Assembly: GCF_006716085.1 (NCBI RefSeq)
Contig: NZ_VFON01000001.1
Span: 1,550,001-1,614,000, forward strand
Reading direction: 5' to 3'
DNA length: 64,000 bases
From: Leucobacter komagatae
GTDB taxonomy: Bacteria; Actinomycetota; Actinomycetes; Actinomycetales; Microbacteriaceae
Part shown: one piece after another, positions 25,996-34,366 of the stretch
How positions within the stretch are numbered: the stretch's first letter is position 1
Layout of the letters: the number at the start of each line of letters is the position of its first letter
Program-made: the position numbers and the translations under genes
Notes under the pieces: model-generated
Told to the model about the DNA's origin: nothing
Seen by the model: the letters and a program-made list of their open reading frames with translations, nothing else
The model's database searches: none

Positions 25996-27286
25996 GCGCT
26001 TCTGCCCCCTTCCTGTTCTCCGGCCCGGTGAACGAGAGCTCAGCGGCAAGCGGCAGCGACAGTGTCAACCGCGTGGGCCCACCGACCGGGCTCCGGACGG
26101 TCAGCGAGCCGCCAAGCGCGTCCGCGCGCTCGGCGAGCCCGCGCAACCCACTGCCGCTGCCGCCGCCCCGCTCTATGTCAATGCCGCCGTGTCCCGCGTC
26201 ACTCGCATCGATAAAAGCCCGCCCACTGCGAGCAGAGAGCTCGACCCGAACGAACGGCGCCGACGTGTGCTTTGCGGCGTTCGTCACGGCCTCCGCCACG
26301 AAGAAGTAGGCGGCCGCCTCGCACTCCGCACTCAGTCGCGGGAACCCCCGGTCGTCGACCCGCAGCGGTATTGCGCTGCGGGCACCGAGCTCGGTGAGAG
26401 CCGCAGCGAGCCCATGGTCGGAGAGCACCGCCGGGTGGATCCCTCTGACAGTGTCGCGGAGCGCCGCGAGCGCGCGCTCGGTCTGCTTCTGGGCCGCCTC
26501 CAGTGCCGCGACGCGCGCCGCGTCGTCACCGTGGGCGAGCTCGAGTTCAAGGATTCCGAGGCGGGCCGCGATCGCCACGAGCTCCTGCTGCACGCCGTCG
26601 TGGAGGTCGCGCTCGAGCCTGCGACGCTCGGCCTCGTTTGCTGCCACGATGGCCGCGCGCGAACGGGTGAGCCGGATGACCCGCTCGTCGATCTCTGCGA
26701 TGCGCGGCGCGATGAGCCACCGCACGCACCCGCCGTGCAGGGCCGCGAGCAACCCGTTCACGTAGGCGAATACCGGAAGCGCGAGCAGTACGACAGGAAT
26801 CGGCTGCCACCAGTTCTCAGGGCCCAGGGTCACCACGATGTCGCTGAAGAGGTTCGCGCTCAGCTCGCCACGCTTCGCCATTCCTACCATCGTCACGCCT
26901 GCCGCGATCACGAGGCCCTGCATACCCACGGTGGCCAGCGACACCGCACCAAACACGATGCCAAGCAGCAGGGAGAGCGTTTCGCGCCAGGTCGCCGGCT
27001 CGGTGAGGCGCACGCCGAGCCAGTTTTGCCGCTCCCCCGGCGGCACCCGCACGTGACCGCTCGCCGGGCGCGGGAAGCCGAGCAGCGTGAGCCTGCGCCT
27101 GTCGAGCCAGGCGAGCGCGATCCCCCAGAGCGGCAGGAGCAGGAGCGTCGGTACAAGGATCGCGATCAGTACGGGAGCGAGGATCGCGCTCGACACGACG
27201 AACCCGAGCGAGCGCCACGGCCAGAGCGACCCGAGGTAGCGCCACGGCGGCAGCATCAGCGCCTGCAACACCGTCTGAGCTCTCAT
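25973..27286 (-). CDS. Sensor histidine kinase, HisKA_3/NarX family
   Basis: A 437-residue membrane kinase. About four to six hydrophobic segments occupy the first 200 residues. The dimerisation domain carries the phosphoacceptor His in ERDLHDGVQQELVAI, and the ATPase domain has AVTNAAKHTSAP (N box) and GGSGSGLRGLAERADALGG (G box). A short segment, VRWLIAPRIAEIDERVIRL, links membrane and kinase parts. It signals to the overlapping response regulator. The stimulus is unknown; the paired ABC transporter suggests envelope stress or an antimicrobial compound. A TAGCCT hexamer 6 nt before the ATG suggests a leaderless transcript. Confidence 0.9.
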   Translation of the reverse strand: MRAQTVLQALMLPPWRYLGSLWPWRSLGFVVSSAILAPVLIAILVPTLLLLPLWGIALAWLDRRRLTLLGFPRPASGHVRVPPGERQNWLGVRLTEPATWRETLSLLLGIVFGAVSLATVGMQGLVIAAGVTMVGMAKRGELSANLFSDIVVTLGPENWWQPIPVVLLALPVFAYVNGLLAALHGGCVRWLIAPRIAEIDERVIRLTRSRAAIVAANEAERRRLERDLHDGVQQELVAIAARLGILELELAHGDDAARVAALEAAQKQTERALAALRDTVRGIHPAVLSDHGLAAALTELGARSAIPLRVDDRGFPRLSAECEAAAYFFVAEAVTNAAKHTSAPFVRVELSARSGRAFIDASDAGHGGIDIERGGGSGSGLRGLAERADALGGSLTVRSPVGGPTRLTLSLPLAAELSFTGPENRKGAEAHADPARR

Positions 27287-27292
27287 GCCCCT

Positions 27293-27298
27293 AGGCTA
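27293..27298 (-). promoter_or_regulatory. -10 hexamer of leaderless histidine kinase gene
   Basis: On the minus strand TAGCCT is followed by 6 nt and then the ATG at 27286. Confidence 0.4.
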
Positions 27299-27410
27299 CG
27301 GTGCGGGAGGGGGCGACGAGGCATCCTGCGCTGAAAAGTAGCGCCAGGTCTACCCTCGCCATGGCCCCCGGGGCACTGCGCAATCCGGTGCCAAACGGTG
27401 GACTGGTCGC

Positions 27411-28184
27411 ATGAACACTTCCACGCCCTCCCGTGCCCCGCTGCTCTGGGCAGCGGGCATCTCCAAGAGCTATCCGACAGGCCGAACCGAGCGCGTATCC
27501 GTGCTGCGTGACGTGAGCGTTGCGGTCGAGCCCGGCGAGATGGTGAGCATCGTCGGCCCTTCGGGCTCGGGCAAGTCGACGCTGCTCTACTGCCTCGCAG
27601 GGCTTGAGCGCGTCAACACCGGTCAAATTGTGCTCGCCGGAGAGCTGGTCGAGCGCGCAAGCGAGGCCCGCCTCGCGCGCCTCCGGCGAGACACGGTTGG
27701 CTTCGTCTTCCAGAACTACAACCTCATCTCGTCGTTGAGGGTGCGAGAGAACGTGGCCCTCCCGGCGCGCCTCGCGCGGCGCCGGGCGCCGAACGTCAGC
27801 GCCGCCCTCGACCAGGTGGGGCTCCTACAGCACGCACGCAAGCGGCCGGGCGCGCTCTCGGGCGGACAGCAGCAGCGAGTCGCGCTCGCGCGAGTCCTCG
27901 CGGCCCAGCCTCGCCTCGTCTTTGCTGACGAGCCGACGGGGGCGCTCGACTCGGTGACAGGTGCGAGAGTGCTCGGCCTGCTGCGCGACTACGCTGTGGG
28001 CGAGCGCAGCGTGGTACTCGTCACGCACGACCTCGAGGCCGCCGCACGGGCAGACCGCGCGATCGTGCTGCGCGACGGCGCGGTCGTCGCGCAGCTGCGC
28101 GGGTGCTCAGCCGCCGAGCTCCTCGAGGCGCAACGCTCAGCCCCGACGGGGGCACCAGCTGTTAGGGATGGAGCACTCGCATGA
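27411..28184 (+). CDS. ABC transporter ATP-binding protein, MacB/LolD type
   Basis: A 257-residue ATPase with Walker [14 protein letters not shown]-loop [15 protein letters not shown], signature [15 protein letters not shown], Walker [13 protein letters not shown] and switch His in [10 protein letters not shown]. The NYNLI and TGALD segments place it with MacB/LolD/BceA ATPases, which drive FtsX-like permeases rather than import. Its stop overlaps the permease start, so the two are coupled. It is divergent from the two-component system, the usual arrangement for sensor-regulated efflux or resistance transporters. Confidence 0.93.
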   Translation: MNTSTPSRAPLLWAAGISKSYPTGRTERVSVLRDVSVAVEPGEMVSIVGPSGSGKSTLLYCLAGLERVNTGQIVLAGELVERASEARLARLRRDTVGFVFQNYNLISSLRVRENVALPARLARRRAPNVSAALDQVGLLQHARKRPGALSGGQQQRVALARVLAAQPRLVFADEPTGALDSVTGARVLGLLRDYAVGERSVVLVTHDLEAAARADRAIVLRDGAVVAQLRGCSAAELLEAQRSAPTGAPAVRDGALA

Positions 28185-29530
28185 TCGGCCTCGCGGTGTC
28201 GGAGCTCCGCGCGGGCTGGGAGGCCTGGGTCGGGCTCGTCCTCGTCTCGACGGTGGCCGCTCTCGCCTGCGGCGTCGGGGTCAGCATGATCGAAACCGGG
28301 CTCATCGCGGGCGGCCAGTACCTTGAGGGCTTCTCCGGAGCCGCGGGCGCGGTGCTCACGTTTACCGCACCCGCCGGGGTCGTCGTCACGGCCGCAGTTG
28401 CGCGACTCGCGGTCAACCTCGGTCAGCCCACCTATGCACGATGGCGCCTCGCCGGGGTGAGCCCCGGCCAGACCGCGGCCGTGGTGCTCACCCAGGTCTT
28501 CGGTTCCGGGGCTGCCGGCGGGGTGCTGGGATACGGGCTCGCGAGCGTCCTCGCCGGGCCGACGATTCACTCGGCGTTCGAGGAGGGGTCGGGCGGCTAC
28601 ACCGAGATCCCGATCGTGACGGGCCCGCTCACACTCGCCGTGTGCGTTGGCGGCTCAATCGTCGTCGCGCTGCTCGGCGGAGCCCGCGCCGCCCGCTCCG
28701 CCGCACGCACCCCGGCACTCGCGGCGCTCCGGGAGCCGGAGATCGAGGGAAAGCGGATGCGATGGTGGCGGTGGCTCGCGCTCGGCGTGGCGGTCGCGGC
28801 TGCCGCCTGGTGCGGCACCGCACTCGCGGGTGTTGGAAGCGTGTCGCAGTTCTTCTCGCTCGCGCCGATATTGCCCGTGACACTGACACTCGTCCTCGTC
28901 GCAGCCGGGCCCGCGCTCTACCCCCTCGTGCTGCGCGGCTGGTCAGCGCTCATCCCTGCCCGCGCGGGCGCGGCCTGGTACCTCGCCAGGCACGAGGCCA
29001 ACTACCATCTGAGTCGCTCAACCGCGGCGATCACGCCGCTGTTCACCGGGGCTGCCCTCTTCGGGGGCCTCTACACGGTGGCGGCGACCTCGAACCCCGC
29101 GGTGCAGGCGCTCGGCAGTAGCGGCATCACGCTCGCCGCATCGCAGGTGGTGCTCATGTTCGGCGGGCCCATCCTGCTCGCGGTGTACGGGGCGGCCGTC
29201 GTGCTCTTCATGAGCAACCGGACCCAGGGCGCAGAGCAGGCACTGCTCCGCGCCACCGGTGCCGAGGCGCGCACGGTCATCGCCGCAGCCGCGCTGCAGG
29301 CCGTCATCCACGTGGGCACGGCGATGCTGCTCGCCTGCCTGGTTCTCGTCACGACCGCGGCCGTGTCGGCGCTCGCCCTCTCGAATTTCACGCCCTCGAC
29401 CCCGATCGTCGATTTCGCGCACGCTGGGTCCATCGGGGCAATTGGTTGCGCGCTCACGGTCACCGCGACCCTGCTCCCCGTCGCCGCCCGCGGGCGTCGG
29501 TCGGTGCGAACGCAGCTCGCTGCAGTGTAG
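28181..29530 (+). CDS. FtsX-like ABC transporter permease
   Basis: A 449-residue membrane protein with about eight to ten hydrophobic segments in two similar halves: GWEAWVGLVLVSTVAALAC and AVVLTQVFGSGAAGGVLGYG in the first, and VLMFGGPILLAVYGAAVVLF and RATGAEARTVIAAAALQAV in the second. The phrases ARWRLAGVSPGQTAAVVLT and LLRATGAEARTVI are the FtsX coupling segments. With the upstream ATPase it makes an exporter or mechanotransmission complex. It carries no large extracellular domain, unlike MacB. The substrate is unknown. Confidence 0.85.
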   Translation: MIGLAVSELRAGWEAWVGLVLVSTVAALACGVGVSMIETGLIAGGQYLEGFSGAAGAVLTFTAPAGVVVTAAVARLAVNLGQPTYARWRLAGVSPGQTAAVVLTQVFGSGAAGGVLGYGLASVLAGPTIHSAFEEGSGGYTEIPIVTGPLTLAVCVGGSIVVALLGGARAARSAARTPALAALREPEIEGKRMRWWRWLALGVAVAAAAWCGTALAGVGSVSQFFSLAPILPVTLTLVLVAAGPALYPLVLRGWSALIPARAGAAWYLARHEANYHLSRSTAAITPLFTGAALFGGLYTVAATSNPAVQALGSSGITLAASQVVLMFGGPILLAVYGAAVVLFMSNRTQGAEQALLRATGAEARTVIAAAALQAVIHVGTAMLLACLVLVTTAAVSALALSNFTPSTPIVDFAHAGSIGAIGCALTVTATLLPVAARGRRSVRTQLAAV

Positions 29531-29538
29531 GGAGAGAA

Positions 29539-29567
29539 GCGGGCCGGGCCGCAATGGCCCGGCCCGC
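29539..29567. terminator. Bidirectional hairpin terminator
   Basis: GCGGGCCGGGCC (29539-29550) and GGCCCGGCCCGC (29556-29567) pair perfectly over 12 bp with a 5-nt loop, between the convergent permease and LuxR-type genes. Confidence 0.85.
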
Positions 29568-29573
29568 CCGCCA

Positions 29574-32222
29574 CTACCTGTGTGTCGAGTACTCGCCGAT
29601 CTCTTCGCGCTCGAGCGCACCAGACTTGCGGCGAATGTTTCGCAGGTGCGTCTCGACGGTGCGCACTGACAGGCTGAGCGCGCTCGCGATCGCGGGGTTG
29701 TTCATGCCCTCGGCGACGAGGTCGATGATCTCCCGCTCGCGCTGGGTGAACCCGAGGCTCGACTCGACCTGCGTGAGCGCGACCTCTGTCGCGGGATCCT
29801 CCGAGGCCATGAGCGCCGCGACCTCCTCGCGCACCTCGGTCGCCCGATCCTCATCGCCCGCCTCACGGTGCAGCCTCGCCGCGGCGAGGAAGTACTTCAG
29901 CGCAGAGTCGTTCGCGTGCTCACGTCGCAGCCACCTCGCGGCCTCGACGAGCCCATCCGCGTCCCTGTTGTGGTGTGCGATCCTGGCGTCGAGGTAGGCA
30001 AGAAACACCGTGCCCCCGAGGTATTCAAGCCGCGACCGCTCGGCGACTGCCGCGTCGATGTCGAAATCGAGCAGCATCGCGAGCATCGATGACCCGGCTG
30101 CCGAGAATTCGTAGCCGCGCCCGCTCAGCTCAGCGGCGAGCGCGCGGTAGGCCGCGCTCGTCTCTTCAGCCGTGCTGTCGATCTCGGTGACCATCGCGGC
30201 AGGGAAGCCGAGCGCGCCCATGGGCACCGCGTCGCTCCTCCCCTTGTACGACTCGCCGCGCTCGATGAGGGTACCGACGGAGCTGATTCGGCCGCTGCGG
30301 CGGGCCGCGATCGCGAGCGCGTTCATGAGCGCGCGGTCGGGGCCGAACAGCATGTTCGCCGCCTGGAACTGGCCGCTTGCGGCGATGCTGCCCGCGGCCG
30401 TCGCGTCGGCGTAGCGGCTCATCGTGAGCAGCGCCATCACCGCGACATACGCCTGCGCGACGACCGCCGAGCGGTCGAACCGTTCGCGGGCGACAGAGAG
30501 CTGCGACGACGCCCACTCGAGCGCCTCCTGCGGGCGCCCGGCAGTGACGAGCGCGAGCCCGCGCAGCGGAGCTGCGAAGCGCGGCACCCAGCCGGTGTCA
30601 GGGAGCTTCGCGAACTGCTCGAGGGCGGTCGCCGGGCGCCCGCCAAGCGCGTGCATCGCGATGAGGATCAGCCCACCGACGTCGCCCTCCATTCCAGGCA
30701 GCTCGGAGATCTCCTCGATGCGGGTGAGCATCTCGTCGGTGATTTCGATCTGTTCGGCGCGGAACCCGATCGTGAGCGCCTCGACCGCACCGGGGTGGCC
30801 GAGGTCTGAGCTTCCCTGCAGCGTCTCCTCGATAGTTTCGAGCGGCCGCTGCTGGGTCACGAGCCAGCGCGCGTGCAGGTAACGGAAGTACAGCGCCTCG
30901 ATGGGCTCGGCGGCGTCGAGTGGGGTCCCGTCGACGATTGCCTCGATCTGGCCCTCCGGCGAGTCGCCGGTGAGGCGAAGCTCGAGCGCCGCGATGCCGG
31001 TGCCGGGCGTGGGCCGCTCAGACCAGTTCGCCCAGGTACGGGCAAGGTCTGCCTCGAAGCGGTCGCGGAATGCGCGAGCGACGAGCGGAACCTCGGGGTT
31101 CGGGATGACGTCGGCAAACTGGCGCGGAACCTGCGGCTGCTCGGCGATCTCCATGCCGAACTCTGGGCCCAGCACCTCTTCGATCTGGTGACGAAGTCGC
31201 ACACCCCGCACAGACGGCGCCCGGTGCCTGAAGTAGTCACTGATGCCGGGTGGGTTGACGGTCACGCGAGGCCCGGTGCCCGCGGAGAAGAGCCGCACGA
31301 GCCCGCGGCCCTCGAGCCGCTCGATCTCCTCCTGGCCGACGAGCGTCGTCGCCTGGTCGACAGACAACGGACCGGTCGCGACGAGCATCTCAAGCGCCTC
31401 GCGCGTCTCTTCGGAATACCGGTAGAGGAGCGACTCGAACGCGCCCTCAAGCTCGTCCGACCACAGATCGGCGCCGTCGTGCCAGACGTTGCCCTGCTTG
31501 CGAATCTTCGCACGCCGCTTGGCGCTGTCAGCGAAGGCGATCGCGTAGCCGGGGAGCCCGCCAGACTTCATGTGGATCCGGCCGCTCAGCGAGGGCGCGA
31601 CCTGGTCTCCGAGCCGTTCCTCAAGCAGGTCGTGGATCGCGTCGAGGCGAAGCTCCTCGAGCGTGAGCTTCACGACGGGGTGAGCCATCCGAATGAGCAG
31701 GCGCTCGTCGGGCTCGATGTCGCTGCGCGACTCGGAAGTCCCGACGATCGGCACGCCCGTCGCCTTGTGGATCTGCTCGAGCAGTACCCACGACGCCTCG
31801 TCAAGGAGGTCGATGTCGTCGACGAGCACGACGGCCGGGCCCTCGCTCAAGAGCTCTGTGATGGCACGGGGAAGCTCGATGGCGAGCTCGGCGTCGGGGC
31901 GTCGGTTCGCCGGGAGGTTTGGGAGGGCGACTTTGAAGGCCTCAAGCGGGCGCGCGTGCTCAATGCCGCGGAGCTGCACGATCGCGAGCCCGATCGCGCG
32001 GAGCGCGTCGGCCGACCGCTTCAATAGCTCGGTGCGGCCAGACCAGTGCTGGCCGATGACAGACACGGACGTGCCGTCGATCACATATCGGACTATACGC
32101 TGGACCTCGGTGTTTCGAGCGTACACAGGCTCCCCCTCTTGCTGCCAGGGCGGTAGCCCCCGCTGGATGAGGGACATCGGGCGCCCGTCCCGTTCGTTCA
32201 GTACAGGCAGGATATCGCGCAT
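29574..32222 (-). CDS. Large LuxR-family regulator with AAA/STAND-like ATPase region
   Basis: The 882-residue protein resembles MalT/LAL regulators. The N-terminal nucleotide-binding region (about 35-240) has a P-loop variant, VIGQHWSGRTELLKRS, with Arg where Lys is expected, and a normal Walker B, VVLVDDIDLLD. A long helical middle (about 400-800) of repeat-like segments follows, then a C-terminal LuxR helix-turn-helix (TQREREIIDLVAEGMNNPAI, then LSVRTVETHLRNIRRK). Its ATG overlaps the stop of the upstream surface-protein gene (TGATG), so it is translated as the last gene of the TasA-like/signal peptidase/anchored-protein locus and probably controls it. Confidence 0.85.
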   Translation of the reverse strand: MRDILPVLNERDGRPMSLIQRGLPPWQQEGEPVYARNTEVQRIVRYVIDGTSVSVIGQHWSGRTELLKRSADALRAIGLAIVQLRGIEHARPLEAFKVALPNLPANRRPDAELAIELPRAITELLSEGPAVVLVDDIDLLDEASWVLLEQIHKATGVPIVGTSESRSDIEPDERLLIRMAHPVVKLTLEELRLDAIHDLLEERLGDQVAPSLSGRIHMKSGGLPGYAIAFADSAKRRAKIRKQGNVWHDGADLWSDELEGAFESLLYRYSEETREALEMLVATGPLSVDQATTLVGQEEIERLEGRGLVRLFSAGTGPRVTVNPPGISDYFRHRAPSVRGVRLRHQIEEVLGPEFGMEIAEQPQVPRQFADVIPNPEVPLVARAFRDRFEADLARTWANWSERPTPGTGIAALELRLTGDSPEGQIEAIVDGTPLDAAEPIEALYFRYLHARWLVTQQRPLETIEETLQGSSDLGHPGAVEALTIGFRAEQIEITDEMLTRIEEISELPGMEGDVGGLILIAMHALGGRPATALEQFAKLPDTGWVPRFAAPLRGLALVTAGRPQEALEWASSQLSVARERFDRSAVVAQAYVAVMALLTMSRYADATAAGSIAASGQFQAANMLFGPDRALMNALAIAARRSGRISSVGTLIERGESYKGRSDAVPMGALGFPAAMVTEIDSTAEETSAAYRALAAELSGRGYEFSAAGSSMLAMLLDFDIDAAVAERSRLEYLGGTVFLAYLDARIAHHNRDADGLVEAARWLRREHANDSALKYFLAAARLHREAGDEDRATEVREEVAALMASEDPATEVALTQVESSLGFTQREREIIDLVAEGMNNPAIASALSLSVRTVETHLRNIRRKSGALEREEIGEYSTHR

Positions 32223-32896
32223 CAGCTCTCCTTCGCAGTAGGTGATCGCCGGGGGTGGCGAAGCAGTGAGGCGGCGCCCGCGGTGATGAGCCCCGCCGCG
32301 CCGAGCAGCAGCGCGACCTGCGGGGCGCCGGTGGCGCCGGTACCTGCCAGGTCGGGGCCGACAGGGGTGACCGGGCGCACTGGGGTGCCGCGCTCAATCC
32401 CCGTGAACGCGAGGTCGACGACCGACACCGCTGTGCCCTCGTCGGCAACAGCCTCGGGGTAGCTCACCCGCACGCACAGGTCAATAGTCGAACCGGCGGT
32501 GATCGTGCCCTGCGGCAGCGGCATCGCCGCAGCAAGCGTTATTGCGCCTGCCTCCGCCATGCGCGCAACCGTGCAATCCGTCGTGCGGAGGGATGAGAGG
32601 AGCAGCGCGTCAGCCCCGTCGCCAGGGCCGTCTTCGCCTACGACGACGGGCGTGAGCGCTAGCTCAAGATCTGCGCCAGAGCCGTTGTGCACCTGGGCCG
32701 TGGCGAGCGCCTCCTCGCCGGGGTGCAGCGTCACGTTGAAGAGCTGCCTCGCCGGTGTGACCGTGAGGGCCCCAGTGCTCTCACCGCCGGCGGGCTGCGT
32801 CGCGAGCGCGGGACTGGGGGCCGACACCGAGACCGCAGCCGCGGTAACGGCGAAGCCCCCCGCGATGAGTGTCGCGAGGAGTCGCCGCGCCGTCAT
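32222..32896 (-). CDS. Secreted LAxTG-anchored surface protein
   Basis: A 224-residue protein with an N-terminal signal peptide (LLATLIAGGFAVTAAAVSVS) ending near ALA. A beta-rich domain of about 130 residues follows (GALTVTPARQLFNVTLHPGE, then TAQVHNGSGADLELALTP), in the style of domains that dock on fibres. The C-terminus has PDLAGTGA, a hydrophobic helix and RHPRRSP, a class E-like sortase signal. The start overlaps the signal peptidase stop (ATGA), and its stop overlaps the LuxR start. It may anchor or cap the TasA-like protein made upstream; that role is inferred. Confidence 0.75.
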   Translation of the reverse strand: MTARRLLATLIAGGFAVTAAAVSVSAPSPALATQPAGGESTGALTVTPARQLFNVTLHPGEEALATAQVHNGSGADLELALTPVVVGEDGPGDGADALLLSSLRTTDCTVARMAEAGAITLAAAMPLPQGTITAGSTIDLCVRVSYPEAVADEGTAVSVVDLAFTGIERGTPVRPVTPVGPDLAGTGATGAPQVALLLGAAGLITAGAASLLRHPRRSPTAKES

Positions 32897-33471
32897 CGTG
32901 ACTGCCCTCCGGAGACGAGCCCCGCGAGTACTCGCTCGGCCTCCGTCGCGTCATCAGCGCGCTCCGCCGAGGCCTCGGCGGGGCCAGCCGTCGCCGAACG
33001 GTCCTTGCGCTTGCTCGGTACGAAGAGTGCGATGAGGAACACGGCGCCGACAATGAGGCGCACGGCCCAGAGCTCGGACATGCGGAAGAGGGTCGCCCAG
33101 GTTCCCTGCAGCGCGAAGCGCGGGGTGCCGAGCACCTGCTCCTGTGTCACGGGGAGCGGGTCGCTGACCTCGTTGCCGTCGCCCTTGAGGATGGCGCCGT
33201 CTTCGGTGACGGTCTCGACGCGGTGGACGTACTGGTCAGACGTGTCGCCTGCCGAGAACGAGACGACAACGGGCTTGCCGGGCGTCTGCAGCTCGTCGCC
33301 CTTGGGGGCCTGCACGACGAGCACGTCACCGACCTCGTAGGTGGGCTGCATGGAGACGCCCGTCACGGTCATGTAGTAGTCGCCGCTGACTGTCGCCCAG
33401 AGAAACGGGACGGCGAGCGCCACCAGGGCAATGCTCGAGAGCGTTCGCAGGGTCAGAATGATGCTTCGCAT
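32893..33471 (-). CDS. ER-type signal peptidase I, SipW-like
   Basis: A 192-residue membrane peptidase starting at an ATG with GGAGG 5 nt upstream. An N-terminal helix (LRTLSSIALVALAVPFLWA) precedes the catalytic Ser in MTVTGVSMQPTYEVGDVLVV. The second catalytic residue is His in DQYVHRVETV, where classical bacterial enzymes have Lys, so it belongs to the ER/archaeal/SipW type. The motif ILKGDGNEVSDPLPV follows, and a second helix ends the protein. In Bacillus, SipW cleaves TasA and its relatives. Here the TasA-like gene lies just upstream and an anchored surface protein overlaps downstream. Confidence 0.88.
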   Translation of the reverse strand: MRSIILTLRTLSSIALVALAVPFLWATVSGDYYMTVTGVSMQPTYEVGDVLVVQAPKGDELQTPGKPVVVSFSAGDTSDQYVHRVETVTEDGAILKGDGNEVSDPLPVTQEQVLGTPRFALQGTWATLFRMSELWAVRLIVGAVFLIALFVPSKRKDRSATAGPAEASAERADDATEAERVLAGLVSGGQSR

Positions 33472-33536
33472 GTCGTCCTCCGGGGTAGGCGGCCCGCGTG
33501 GGGCCGAAAAGTTTGGGGTGTGCGCGGAATGCGCGC

Positions 33537-33583
33537 GCGGCGCCGAGCAGTAGAGATCCGGGGTTGGGACTGCTCGGCGCCGC
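33537..33583 (-). terminator. Hairpin between TasA-like gene and signal peptidase gene
   Basis: GCGGCGCCGAGCAG (33537-33550) and CTGCTCGGCGCCGC (33570-33583) form a perfect 14-bp stem with a 19-nt loop. In minus-strand transcripts it would partly terminate transcription after the fibre-protein gene. Confidence 0.65.
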
Positions 33584-33604
33584 TAGTTTTGATTCAGCGC
33601 AGTG

Positions 33605-34162
33605 TTAGTTGCTCTTGGCGATGCTGTTGAACAGGTAGTCGGCCGTGACCTTCGAGTCGTCGAGGTCAGCCGCGTTGAACGCTGCGGCGTCGTCTACGAA
33701 GACGTCGACGCGTACCTTGGCGCTCTGGCCCGGTGCGAGCTCGAACGAGTCGCTACCGTCGAGGCGCATGTCGGCGAGCTTGCCGGTGCCGACGAGCGTG
33801 CCGCCGTCAACCGCGACTCGGGTGTCGAGTGCGCCTGCGAGCTTCGCGCCGTTCGCGCCGCCCGGCTGAACCTGCGAGGCGAGCGTCACGGTGAGCGTCG
33901 CGTTCGTCGAGGTGTTGGTCGCCGTGTAGTACCCGGTCACCGCTTCGCCGTCCATCTGGCCGGTGAAGGTGTTGGTCATCGGAGCGCCGGTGACGAGGAG
34001 CTCGCCGTCTGCTGAGGTGTCCGAGATGTCGGTGCTGAACACGTTGTCGAAGATCGTGCTGTTCTGGGTAACGAGTGCGCCACCGACGGTGATGCCTGCG
34101 ATGAGGAGGAGCGAACCGCCAGCGATCGCGATCTTCTTCTTGGTGGATGTCTGCGTAGCCAT
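33605..34162 (-). CDS. SipW-dependent TasA/CalY-like surface protein
   Basis: A 185-residue secreted protein starting at an ATG with GAAAGG upstream. The N-terminus (STKKKIAIAGGSLLLIAGIT, then VGGALVTQNSTIFDNVFS) is the alternate-type signal peptide recognised by SipW-like peptidases. The mature part is a beta-rich fold rich in Thr, Asp, Gly and Ala (TNTFTGQMDGEAVTGYYTAT, TNATLTVTLASQV, FELAPGQSAKVRVDVFVDD), like TasA or camelysin. Such proteins form biofilm fibres or act as surface proteases. Only the signal peptide and overall pattern support this; sequence similarity is modest. It heads the four-gene locus. Confidence 0.78.
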   Translation of the reverse strand: MATQTSTKKKIAIAGGSLLLIAGITVGGALVTQNSTIFDNVFSTDISDTSADGELLVTGAPMTNTFTGQMDGEAVTGYYTATNTSTNATLTVTLASQVQPGGANGAKLAGALDTRVAVDGGTLVGTGKLADMRLDGSDSFELAPGQSAKVRVDVFVDDAAAFNAADLDDSKVTADYLFNSIAKSN

Positions 34163-34353
34163 GGTGACTTACCTTTCTCAGGGGGTATGTGGGTGAGAAC
34201 CTGTGCGAGTCTGTGTGTTGATCTTGCTTGCTTGCCTCGAATACGAGTCAACCGGCTCAGGGCGGTGCCCCCAGGAGTTCGAGCAAGATCTGCGGGGTCG
34301 CGCACCGAGATCTACGCGTGACGAAAAAGCGCGTACGCAGGCAAACCCTGGGT

Positions 34354-34359
34354 CATACT
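34354..34359 (+). promoter_or_regulatory. -10 hexamer of leaderless YdeI-like gene
   Basis: CATACT is followed by 7 nt and the ATG at 34367; no ribosome site is present. Confidence 0.4.
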
Positions 34360-34366
34360 TGACCCC

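Noticed and set aside
34220..34290. Riboswitch or long hairpin from the GATCTTGCT/AGCAAGATC inverted repeat upstream of the TasA-like gene
   Set aside because: Arms are only 9 bp and 53 nt apart with no recognisable aptamer; too weak to call.
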